NCBI GenBank assembly: GCA_022730285.1
Contig: DZCQ01000036.1
Coordinates: 1 to 16,069 of the forward strand
Length of the DNA: 16,069 bases
Direction: 5' to 3'
From: Flavobacterium psychrophilum
GTDB lineage: Bacteria; Bacteroidota; Bacteroidia; Flavobacteriales; Flavobacteriaceae
Below the pieces are notes generated by a model. That model searched no databases and was not told the origin of the DNA. It was given only the letters and a program-made list of their open reading frames with translations. Positions 6,795 to 14,375 of the stretch are shown piece by piece. The translations under genes were made by a program, and so were the position numbers. Numbering within the stretch: position 1 is the stretch's first letter; each line of letters begins with the position of its first letter.

Positions 6795-7502
6795 TTAGTT
6801 TACTCCCTTTGGTAATTGTCGAATTACTTCTGCATCTGATATGGATCTTTCGTGTAATCTGATAACTGTTACTTCAGGATCTTCAAAATTTGGGTCAAAA
6901 GATTCATCAGGTGAAAATGGCATTTTAATTAACCAGTTTGGTACATCTAACCAATCTTTAGGTAAATCTCTTAATTGTTGTCTGTATTTAAGCCATTTTA
7001 CTTTCAATTCTTCTGGCATATCAGGTGGAATTCTACCATCAGATTCTGCTAAAGCGCTATTTCTTAAACTTCTTATAAAATCATCACTATAAATTCTTTT
7101 ATTTTCTCTAAATTTTAATGGAGCAGTATAATCTTTAACAATCGAATCTTCATCATATACCATTCTTAAATCCGTTGTATCTGTTATAATTGCATTTCTT
7201 TGATCTTCTGGCCCAACAGCTACTTCATAAATCTTTGGTTTTTCTAAACCACCAAACAATAATGCTATTTTTATTATATTTTCATCAGAATCTGTATCTA
7301 AAACTTCTCTTTTACAGTTTAATGGAATAGGTCTATCTGGTTCAGATTCAGGACTAAACGTCTCTTCAATTTTATTACTCTCAATATCTATCCATAAAAC
7401 CAAATAATCAGGACCATCATAAAGTTGAGAGCTTGTTTTCCCGAGTGTTGTGTAAGTACTAAATAATTCATCTGGAATTGTATAATTTATTATTTTTTTC
7501 AT
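6795..7502 (-). CDS. Probable tail-fibre assembly chaperone, copy 1
   Basis: This 235-residue paralogue of 5305-5976 starts MKKIINYTIPDELF. The shared features are DRPIPLNC (56-63) and the C-terminal block FIRSLRNSALAESDG (142-156), PPDMPEELK (159-167) and WLKYRQQLRDLP (170-181). That block matches the 'YRq.LRdlP' signature of phage tail assembly chaperones. It has an extra acidic, proline-rich tail of about 40 residues after the motif that copy 2 lacks. It lies ten bases after its fibre partner (7513-8340) and one base before the next fibre gene, so it is part of a single operon. The chaperone role is family-level inference; specificity for the adjacent fibre is suggested only by the repeated pairing. 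Confidence 0.6.
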   Translation of the reverse strand: MKKIINYTIPDELFSTYTTLGKTSSQLYDGPDYLVLWIDIESNKIEETFSPESEPDRPIPLNCKREVLDTDSDENIIKIALLFGGLEKPKIYEVAVGPEDQRNAIITDTTDLRMVYDEDSIVKDYTAPLKFRENKRIYSDDFIRSLRNSALAESDGRIPPDMPEELKVKWLKYRQQLRDLPKDWLDVPNWLIKMPFSPDESFDPNFEDPEVTVIRLHERSISDAEVIRQLPKGVN

Positions 7503-7512
7503 TTTTAATCCT

Positions 7513-8340
7513 TTAACTATAAGATATTTTAACTAATCCACCAGCACCGAATGAACCCCAACACGCATTAGCTGAGCCAGTACCATGGCCACCACCACCA
7601 CCACCTGGAAATGCAGAATGCATGCTACAGCATGCCAAATTTCCTGTACACCAATGTTTTCCACCTACACCACTGCCAGCAGCAAATGGTCCAGTAGGGC
7701 CACCAGGAACAGAGAATGTATCAGCACAACAATCGTACTGTTTATTCATTGAACCTGATGTACCACGGAATTCTATATCTCCACCGTATGTTGGTGTATT
7801 ACAAACATGATTAACCCATCCTCCATTAAAGTTACCTACAGAACACTGAACATTTCCAATATGACAATTATAACAGTTTGATTGCATATCCCAGTTAGTA
7901 GATCCACCCGTACCACCTATAGCACACAGATTACTCAATCCAGGCCCATTAACATATGATGCACAACCATGTCTGCAATTCATGTTACATGAGCAGCAAC
8001 AACTACAATCTGAAGTTCCTGCTGCACATATTGTATATTTGCTACCATCAACAAAACCTGCAACAGATTTTACTAATGATTTAGAAGTATAATTGCCACC
8101 TTGTCCACCTATACCAAAATCATAGTCGCCGCCGGATGATCCACCAGGCCCACCACCTGATAAAACTTCAAATAATATAGAAGTGGTACCAGAAGGTACG
8201 GTCCATTCACAGCACTTTCCACCATTTACTGGGTCCCAATGGTTTGAATTATAAACATAAAATTCTTTGTGTTCAATATTCTTATATTGTCTTGATCCAT
8301 CACTAAATAATATTGAATCATTATCAATTTTTATTGCCAT
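7513..8340 (-). CDS. Cysteine- and glycine-rich tail fibre / adhesin-like protein, copy 1
   Basis: This 275-residue protein contains 21 cysteines by my count. The N-terminal module MAIKIDNDSILFSDGSRQ is shared with its paralogues. It is followed by EFYVYN, then KCCEWTVPSGTTSILFEVLS, the entry to a polyglycine domain. Glycine-rich segments alternate with cysteine clusters such as CSCCCSCNMNC (about residues 112-122) and CYNCH. The C-terminus FGAGGLVKISYS matches the end of copy 2 (GGPGIVKVTYS). The DNA around both stop codons is also alike (TATAGTTAA running into the next ribosome site), which supports duplication of a fibre-plus-chaperone unit. Cysteines may form disulphides outside the cell or bind metal. 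A hairpin (8355-8378) sits just before the AAGGAT ribosome site. The receptor-binding role is inferred from composition and position. Confidence 0.7.
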   Translation of the reverse strand: MAIKIDNDSILFSDGSRQYKNIEHKEFYVYNSNHWDPVNGGKCCEWTVPSGTTSILFEVLSGGGPGGSSGGDYDFGIGGQGGNYTSKSLVKSVAGFVDGSKYTICAAGTSDCSCCCSCNMNCRHGCASYVNGPGLSNLCAIGGTGGSTNWDMQSNCYNCHIGNVQCSVGNFNGGWVNHVCNTPTYGGDIEFRGTSGSMNKQYDCCADTFSVPGGPTGPFAAGSGVGGKHWCTGNLACCSMHSAFPGGGGGGHGTGSANACWGSFGAGGLVKISYS

Positions 8341-8354
8341 TTTATATCCTTATT

Positions 8355-8378
8355 AATAATCAGGAAACCCTGATTATT
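8355..8378 (-). terminator. Perfect 10-bp hairpin between the S74 fibre and the fibre cassettes
   Basis: AATAATCAGG (8355-8364) and CCTGATTATT (8369-8378) are exact inverted repeats around a four-base loop. On the plus strand the stem runs directly into a T-tract, so it would be an intrinsic terminator for antisense transcription. On the minus (coding) strand the stem is followed by AATAAGGAT with no U-run, so it is a poor intrinsic terminator there. Its base lies four bases before the ribosome site of the gene at 8340. It may act as a partial terminator, a processing site or an mRNA stabiliser. Confidence 0.5.
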
Positions 8379-8405
8379 TTTTAATTTTTTAATTTTTTAA
8401 TTTTT
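8377..8405. repeat. Short tandem repeat TTTTTTAA across a stop codon
   Basis: Three copies of TTTTTTAA plus a partial fourth run across the 3' end of the S74 fibre gene and its stop codon (8389-8391). On the coding strand this encodes the terminal KLKN and the following AT-rich spacer. The tract also overlaps the right arm of the hairpin. Confidence 0.6.
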
Positions 8406-10974
8406 CAATTTCAGATTTAAGTTCTTTTACACATTCAATTAATAATGGAATAATTTTATCATATTGAACTGCAAGATAACCATTGTTTCTTTCTGTAACT
8501 GCTTCAGGTATTATTTCTTGTAATTCTTGTGCAATAACTCCAACATCTCGCTCAGTTCTTGTTGGATACAATTCAAGTGCTGTAGCATTCCAATTATATG
8601 TATATCCATTTAATTTAGATATTTTATCTAAACTATTATCAATTTTTACAAGATTTTCTTTTAATCTTCTATCAGATGCTGCATGAGCTGTGATATCGTC
8701 ACCACAATAAATTTCACCTGAAATTCCCATACCACCAGAAATAACTATAGCACCTGTTTCAATACTTGTTGAAGCTCGTGTATTTGTAATTCTAAATTGT
8801 TCACCTAATTTAGTTGCACCTACAACATTATTATATTGTGCTTCATTTAAATGGTAATATTTACTTTGTCCGGCATCACCACCATCTAGACCAGCAAGGT
8901 CATTATGTAATGAAACCCCTGAAGAAATAAATTTTTCAAGGAATGGTGATTCGGCATTTTCAAATGCAGATCCACCTTTAGTAAATGTCATTTTACCAAC
9001 AAGAGTCGAGTAAGCAGCCAATAAACCTGGTAATGGAGTTGGTAATGAAGCATTTTTAGCACCTTCAGCAGTATAATAATCTTGACCATAAACAACGTGA
9101 CAGCTATTATCATGTGACATATAAATCCAAGCAACACCGAAACTTCCAGATGGAATATCTTCTAAAGTATTTGTTTGAGTATTATTATATCTATTAGGAT
9201 CTACAGCATCTTGAGAATAGAATCTTAACCATCCATTTCTTTCAACATAACCATGAACTCTTTCCCATGATTGAACACCTTCAACACCTGAATATTCATA
9301 ATATTTATTATCTAATGTAGAAATAATTACGTTTACTTTATCAGTAAATCCATTTGGCCATATAGTATTCATCCCGGCCTGATCGCCAATAAAAGGAATA
9401 GAAGTAGTATCAGCACTTAATGCAGTAGATTTTGGTCCAAAGTAATCCCAAACTCTGGTATCTTGATTAAATTTGTAATATGAATCTGTTGATTGTAACT
9501 GAAGAACAACATAATCTTTTAACAAACCAGGATTAGAAGGATCTAATTCAGACATATTATAATATCCAGTTGGATTAGCGGCAGTTAATTCAGTAACTGA
9601 TGGGTAAGTAGTACTATATATTAATTTATCTTCAATATAATCTAAAACCTCACTCCAAGCTGCAACATTTCCTCTACATGTATCATCAAAATATGTAAAT
9701 GTTTCAGTTTCATTTAAGAGTCTAATTCTATTAACACTAGCATCTCCACCTTCACCTTCTAACCGTATCCAAGATTCATTATCCGGAGCAACGAAAGTTA
9801 CAGTATTTTCACCATTTTCTAAAATTTGATTAATTAATTCTGAACCACCAATATCTGTACCTACTTTTAATCTTGTAGTACCATCTGTAACATTAACTTT
9901 TACTGTATATGTACTTCCAGATGATGTCACAACCAGAGTGCTTACATTTTTTCCTGATTTTATTACCATTTTAGGTGTAGCAGCATAGTCAATATAACTA
10001 TCTGTACCATCTAATGTAAATTTTGATTTATAGAATTGTGAATTATCTCTATAATATTTACCATCAGCTGAACTGAAGAATATATCATAAGGTCTTGATC
10101 TTTCATATTCACCATCTGCAACAAATCCATGTGGGAATGAGCTATTTAATTGAGCTAATGTTTTAGTCGTTGTTTCAGAAGTATGTTGATACCAAGAATA
10201 GAATTTATCTCCAAGTTCCATATTAAATGCTCTAATAGTAAATCTGTTTGCCATCTCTGCCCACATCACACCTTCAGTAACATTAAATTGTAATGAATTA
10301 GCTACTGGCTCAATATCAAGACCACGTGCTCTAATTACTGGAAAAAACTCCTCTCCGAATAACTGAACTCTTTTATTAAAGTTCCAACCATTAGTACCAC
10401 AAACCCTAATAATAATTTCATTATCCATTTTATAAACTCGTCCAACAGTATGTGCATGTAACATAGCACTTCTTCTTGGTAAATTTAATTCAGGATGAGC
10501 AGATTTAAAGGCATAATAATCAGGATCATTTTCCCAGTCAGCCATATAGAAGTTTGTTGATGCAACAATTTCAGTATTTCCATATGTTCCATCACCATTA
10601 TCAATCATATGATTCCATGTAATAAAAATATAATTATATGCATTATTAGTTAAGAATACATTTTGTTCAGCAGTCCATGTTTTATAGAATATTTTTCCAC
10701 CTTGTGCAGAATTAAGTTCCATTGGTTCACATTCACCTGCTGCCACACCTTCGATTGATGATGCTTCTATTTTATAAAGCCCTCCACCACCATCAACTCT
10801 AACTGTACCATCACCATTATTTTGTATAATACCACCATAAAGTCTTACACATGAAGAAATATTTGACCAATAATTATGAAAATCACCAACTTCTTGGAAT
10901 GATTTTGAAACTGTGTTACTCCAATCAGTACCTTTATTATTATATGTTATAACATTTTTTATTACTCTACTCAT
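8389..10974 (-). CDS. Large tail fibre with C-terminal S74 intramolecular chaperone
   Basis: This 861-residue virion protein has a long N-terminal beta-rich part (residues 1 to about 680). A fibre linker follows with LHNDLAGLDGG (689-699), YYHL and RASTSIETGAIVISGGMGIS (733-752), typical of phage fibres. The C-terminal 95 residues from SDRRLKENL (767-775) through YTYNWN, DVGVIAQELQEIIPEAV and VQYDKIIPLLIE form a peptidase S74 / endosialidase chaperone. In that family the domain drives trimer folding and then cuts itself off just before the serine, using a Ser-Lys pair that fits S767 and K772 here. The mature fibre should end near residue 766. The start at 10974 has a GGAAG ribosome site. The gene follows 10991-11806 by 16 bases and is probably read from the promoter at 11829. 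The middle segment may bind carbohydrate, but no specific fold is recognisable. Confidence 0.85.
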   Translation of the reverse strand: MSRVIKNVITYNNKGTDWSNTVSKSFQEVGDFHNYWSNISSCVRLYGGIIQNNGDGTVRVDGGGGLYKIEASSIEGVAAGECEPMELNSAQGGKIFYKTWTAEQNVFLTNNAYNYIFITWNHMIDNGDGTYGNTEIVASTNFYMADWENDPDYYAFKSAHPELNLPRRSAMLHAHTVGRVYKMDNEIIIRVCGTNGWNFNKRVQLFGEEFFPVIRARGLDIEPVANSLQFNVTEGVMWAEMANRFTIRAFNMELGDKFYSWYQHTSETTTKTLAQLNSSFPHGFVADGEYERSRPYDIFFSSADGKYYRDNSQFYKSKFTLDGTDSYIDYAATPKMVIKSGKNVSTLVVTSSGSTYTVKVNVTDGTTRLKVGTDIGGSELINQILENGENTVTFVAPDNESWIRLEGEGGDASVNRIRLLNETETFTYFDDTCRGNVAAWSEVLDYIEDKLIYSTTYPSVTELTAANPTGYYNMSELDPSNPGLLKDYVVLQLQSTDSYYKFNQDTRVWDYFGPKSTALSADTTSIPFIGDQAGMNTIWPNGFTDKVNVIISTLDNKYYEYSGVEGVQSWERVHGYVERNGWLRFYSQDAVDPNRYNNTQTNTLEDIPSGSFGVAWIYMSHDNSCHVVYGQDYYTAEGAKNASLPTPLPGLLAAYSTLVGKMTFTKGGSAFENAESPFLEKFISSGVSLHNDLAGLDGGDAGQSKYYHLNEAQYNNVVGATKLGEQFRITNTRASTSIETGAIVISGGMGISGEIYCGDDITAHAASDRRLKENLVKIDNSLDKISKLNGYTYNWNATALELYPTRTERDVGVIAQELQEIIPEAVTERNNGYLAVQYDKIIPLLIECVKELKSEIEKLKN

Positions 10975-10990
10975 TATTTACTTCCTTTTA

Positions 10991-11806
10991 TTAAGCGATT
11001 TCTTCTACGCCAAATACCATTACATTTAATGAATCTGAAACATTACATTTTACATAAATTGAATCACCAGTACCCAAAACAATAGCACTTCTTTCTAATA
11101 CACTACCAAATGGTATTACTGTGTTATATTCTATTGCATCGTATTTTCTGATAGAATCAGAAACCATTTGAGCAATTAAAACACCATTACCTATAGGCTC
11201 ATGTGTAACAGGATGAGTTGTAGTAATTGTAGGAGTAATTATATAATCATCACCGTTATCTGTAACTGTTACTTCTTCAATACCATATCTTGTAGCATTA
11301 ACATCAAGATTAGCACCTACACCTGTTCCACCCGCAAAAGATAAATCATCCCCTGATGGAATAGCATTTGTATATTTTCCATTTTCTGAAATAATAAAAC
11401 TTACAATAGAACCATTTTCACTATCAACAGATGTTACAGTAACTTGTACATTTACATCACCACCAGATCTATTACTTGTATCATCTAGAGTAAGAATATT
11501 TCCAACATTATATCCTGTTTCAGAACCTGTAAATGCTAAATTTTTAATATTTAACACAGATACATTTGCAACAGCATTCCCACTTGAAAATTTAATTGCC
11601 GGCTTTACAATATAATTTGTTCCTTCAGTATCAATTAAAATACTTCCAACCTCATAATCTACCTTTTGTCTTATACTAATTGTTGCTTCTACATCATCAG
11701 TGTAAGTATTTGTAGCACTAATTAAAATAACTGATCTTCTATTAGATGGTACAGTATATAAATGTGTATGTGCAGTTGTTGCTACATTTTTACCTAAAAT
11801 TGCCAT
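10991..11806 (-). CDS. Beta-repeat virion structural protein
   Basis: This 271-residue protein has a start of the type seen in phage structural proteins (ATTAHTHLYTVPSNRRSVILI, residues 9-29 with minor trimming) and a matching end (IPFGSVLERSAIVLGTGDSI, 231-250, then FGVEE). Between them are three imperfect repeats of the form 'NG..Y...P.i....G.GA...v': GTNYIVKPAIKF (62-73), GKYTNAIPSGDDLSFAGG (143-160) and NGDDYIITPTI (184-194). Repeats of this type are common in tail and baseplate proteins of T4-like cyanophages. It has its own late promoter at 11829-11836 and an AGGAG ribosome site. It is probably a fibre or baseplate-associated component. The exact location in the virion cannot be read from sequence. 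Confidence 0.65.
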   Translation of the reverse strand: MAILGKNVATTAHTHLYTVPSNRRSVILISATNTYTDDVEATISIRQKVDYEVGSILIDTEGTNYIVKPAIKFSSGNAVANVSVLNIKNLAFTGSETGYNVGNILTLDDTSNRSGGDVNVQVTVTSVDSENGSIVSFIISENGKYTNAIPSGDDLSFAGGTGVGANLDVNATRYGIEEVTVTDNGDDYIITPTITTTHPVTHEPIGNGVLIAQMVSDSIRKYDAIEYNTVIPFGSVLERSAIVLGTGDSIYVKCNVSDSLNVMVFGVEEIA

Positions 11807-11828
11807 TATAATCTCCTAAATTTTTAAT

Positions 11829-11836
11829 TATTTATA
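11829..11836 (-). promoter_or_regulatory. T4-type late promoter
   Basis: The minus strand reads TATAAATA. It overlaps the stop codon (11832-11834) of the upstream coiled-coil gene and precedes ATG 11806, with an AGGAG ribosome site in between. Confidence 0.65.
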
Positions 11837-12332
11837 CTTGTAATGTACCATAAAAGTACAAGTTAAAGAATGATCCGTTTATTGCTTGTTGATTAGCAAC
11901 AGTAGCTGCATCGGTTAAGTTTGCAGTTGCTTCATTAATATCTGTTTGAGCTTGTAAAACATCTGCTTGAACAGTTGAAACAATATCATTTAAATCAGCA
12001 TTTGCAGCAGTAATTGCAGCATTAAATGATGATTCAGTTTCTTCAGCTAATGTATTAAAATTTACTGTTTGTAAATCCATAATAGCTTGAACATCTATTT
12101 CAAATTGATCTAATGAATTATTAACATCTAATGTCATTCCATCAATTAAACTTTGAGCAAGTACAGTAATTTCTGTTTTTTTATCTTCGCCCATGTCCAT
12201 TACATCATAAACTGTAGCTCTTCCACCTAGTTTTTCCAATGATGTACTTAAATATGCTAATTCTTCTGGTGAAGCATCATTAACATTTATTTGTACTTTA
12301 TTATATATTGCTTGTACTGCATCTTTTAACAT
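11832..12332 (-). CDS. Coiled-coil virion-associated protein
   Basis: I do not recognise a family for this 166-residue acidic protein. From residue 70 or so it is almost entirely helical, with heptad-like spacing and many A, D, T and Q residues (for example DVLQAQTDINEATANLTDAA), so a trimeric coiled coil is likely. It ends in SFFNLYFYGTLQV. The gene upstream ends in HFFGLEILGSLRV, a striking resemblance in otherwise unlike proteins. The ATG at 12332 follows AGGAGTTAAAA, 19 bases after the previous stop, so both are co-transcribed from 13431. It is probably a structural or fibre-connector protein of the tail. Confidence 0.55.
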   Translation of the reverse strand: MLKDAVQAIYNKVQINVNDASPEELAYLSTSLEKLGGRATVYDVMDMGEDKKTEITVLAQSLIDGMTLDVNNSLDQFEIDVQAIMDLQTVNFNTLAEETESSFNAAITAANADLNDIVSTVQADVLQAQTDINEATANLTDAATVANQQAINGSFFNLYFYGTLQV

Positions 12333-12351
12333 TTTTAACTCCTATTTTAAA

Positions 12352-13398
12352 TTAGACTCTTAAAGAACCTAATATTTCTAATCCAAAGAAATGATTCTTT
12401 TTTGCTTTTTCAATATCACTTTGCATATTAACAATATCTTCAACAGTAATACCACCAAATGCAGCATTAAGTAGTAATTGTTCTGTTTCATTTCTATTAT
12501 AAACATCTAAATTAAGTCTAGCTGTAGCTTTATTTGATACATCGTTTAAATTATTATCAGCTTTTAACGTAGTACTATTAACGAATGTTTTTACTGCTAA
12601 GCTTGATGCTATATCAGTATTTGTTGCATTTTCTAATGTTGTACTAATATTTAGTTCGTCATTTTGAATAACTTTATCTAGATTAATTGCTGATGTTACT
12701 GTTAAATAACTGACTTTTGTCTCAGCAGCATCAGTAAATGCGTTAGTATCCGGATTACTTTCGTAAGTACCTTTTATTGCTTCTTTTGATATTGAGTTTA
12801 AATAAACATCTTTATCCATTATTCTTTCAAATACTGGATTACCATCTGTGATAGAGACAACTTTATCAATTGACCATTTACCATCACCATTATCAGTAAC
12901 AAAGACGTTATCACCTATCGTTAAACCAGTTAAAGCATCTCTTGCTGTAATATTTTCTACACTGTAATTAGTACCTAAATTAATCTCAGATTGATAAATT
13001 AAATTCTGAACTTCAGTTTGACTAAATACTTCAAGATTTGTTCTAGCGGTTGTTTTATTTGATAAACTTGCAAGGTTATCTGCTTTTTTTAATGATTCAG
13101 AATCAATTGTATCAATGTGTGTTTTTACTTCATTAATTGATTGAATTATATTTTGAGCAGTTGTTTCTAATGAGAATGAACTTCCTAATAAAGAGTTGAT
13201 AGTAGTAATATTACTTGAATTAGTATCTGTATTATTATCAATTTCATTAATAGAATGAACTAAATCTGTTTTATTATCAGTTGTAAGTAATGATAGACTA
13301 CCTTGCTGAAGTTGAAGCGTTGCGTCAACCCCTCTAAGAGCCGTTAAATCTGAAATTAAGTTTTCAATTGAACTTTGTTTTCTAACTATCTGTGCCAT
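12352..13398 (-). CDS. Tail-fibre-like virion protein with repeated segments
   Basis: This 348-residue protein contains two copies of a fibre motif. LKKADNLASLSNKTTARTNL (103-122) continues into EVFSQTEVQNLI, and LKADNNLNDVSNKATARLNL (278-297) continues into DVYNRNETEQLL. This is the 'NLsDl.n.atAr.NLgv' repeat common in phage tail fibres. A smaller pair is VHSINEIDNNTDTN (47-60) and IQSINEVKTHIDTI (85-98). The middle (150-210) has a compact beta region, GDNVFVTDNGDGKWSI. The C-terminus HFFGLEILGSLRV is shared with the next gene. A perfect late promoter (13431-13438) and an AGAAGG ribosome site precede ATG 13398. It is most likely a baseplate or tail-fibre component. Confidence 0.65.
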   Translation of the reverse strand: MAQIVRKQSSIENLISDLTALRGVDATLQLQQGSLSLLTTDNKTDLVHSINEIDNNTDTNSSNITTINSLLGSSFSLETTAQNIIQSINEVKTHIDTIDSESLKKADNLASLSNKTTARTNLEVFSQTEVQNLIYQSEINLGTNYSVENITARDALTGLTIGDNVFVTDNGDGKWSIDKVVSITDGNPVFERIMDKDVYLNSISKEAIKGTYESNPDTNAFTDAAETKVSYLTVTSAINLDKVIQNDELNISTTLENATNTDIASSLAVKTFVNSTTLKADNNLNDVSNKATARLNLDVYNRNETEQLLLNAAFGGITVEDIVNMQSDIEKAKKNHFFGLEILGSLRV

Positions 13399-13430
13399 TA
13401 ATACCTTCTAATCAATAATTGGATTTAAAC

Positions 13431-13438
13431 TATTTATA
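13431..13438 (-). promoter_or_regulatory. T4-type late promoter
   Basis: The minus strand reads TATAAATA. It lies in the 44-base spacer between genes, about 33 bases before ATG 13398. Confidence 0.65.
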
Positions 13439-13442
13439 TAAT

Positions 13443-14363
13443 TTATTTTATTTTAATTGCTAAATATGTAAATTCAGCATATTTACCATTTAAATTATCT
13501 ATAGGATCAAATGAAAATTTGTCATATGATAAACTTGGTGTACAAGTATACTCTATTAATATATTAGTATTTATATCATCATAAATGGATGCAATGTTAT
13601 TTACAGAATTTCCATGAATTGCACTAGGAACTAATGCTTCATTATTAGCAATTAATATTCTTTGTGTTGTTATTAATTCATTATCACATTTAGTAAAAAT
13701 TTCATCTAATGCAGTACCAACAGTTTGTGATATTAAACCACTTGATGAATTGTTATAAGAAATATCTTGTGCTTGTTCAAGTGGTGGTCCAAACATTACT
13801 ATTAGATCGCCATCGGTTTCATGTGTATTTAATACAAAAGCAGATTTCTGTTGAAAGAATCCAACCTGTGGTTTTTCAGTAGTAAACTCACCATTGATAC
13901 CAGTATAGAGTGTTGTACCAACAGTCCACGAAGATGTATCAATATTTTTGAAAATACCAATAGTAACCATTCCACCATATTGACCTACAGTTAGATCTTG
14001 ATTCATTATACCAACAGCTGGAGATGAAGGTAAATTAGATTGAGAGTATTTTCTTACTATAGGAACACTTAATAATGCTTCTTCGTCTGATGTACATAAT
14101 GTTACTATATCACCTCTACTTAAATTTTCAAATGCTTTAACTCTATGTTGTACTGCTGTAGCATGAATAGTATTTGTGAAACTATCTATTACTTTATTCT
14201 CTATTGTCCAATCTTCATTAATGAATTGTTCAATCATAAAGAGTTTCATTTCTCGTACATTTATTCTATGAGAACGTGTACCACTTGATATTAATAAGTA
14301 ATCATCATTATTAATGGTATTTTTGTTTAATGAATCTAATTGTGAAATTGTTGTATATCCCAT
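13443..14363 (-). CDS. Fibre/baseplate-like structural protein with a beta-strand core
   Basis: This 306-residue protein opens with YTTISQLDSLNKNTINNDDY and then LLISSG...SHRINVREM, the usual N-terminal segment of many phage fibre proteins ('kiSqL..l..l..dDyllis......kit..d'). The middle (about 75-180) reads 'LSRGDIVTLC...AVGIMNQDLTVGQYGGMVTIGIF' then DTSSWTVGTTLYTGINGEFT. This is a beta-sandwich-type fibre module in which 'G..v..G...gidTs.w.vGt.LY...nG.lT' recurs across phages. It is read with the tail sheath from the promoter at 16001, and its AGGAG ribosome site overlaps the end of that gene. It is probably a tail, baseplate or neck fibre; its exact place is not determinable. Confidence 0.6.
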   Translation of the reverse strand: MGYTTISQLDSLNKNTINNDDYLLISSGTRSHRINVREMKLFMIEQFINEDWTIENKVIDSFTNTIHATAVQHRVKAFENLSRGDIVTLCTSDEEALLSVPIVRKYSQSNLPSSPAVGIMNQDLTVGQYGGMVTIGIFKNIDTSSWTVGTTLYTGINGEFTTEKPQVGFFQQKSAFVLNTHETDGDLIVMFGPPLEQAQDISYNNSSSGLISQTVGTALDEIFTKCDNELITTQRILIANNEALVPSAIHGNSVNNIASIYDDINTNILIEYTCTPSLSYDKFSFDPIDNLNGKYAEFTYLAIKIK

Positions 14364-14375
14364 ATATGCTCCTGT

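Noticed and set aside
13568..13575. Perfect late promoter octamer on the minus strand
   Set aside because: It lies inside the coding sequence of 13443-14363, about 170 bases before the next start, where the promoter at 13431 is better placed. One internal match is expected by chance in such AT-rich DNA.
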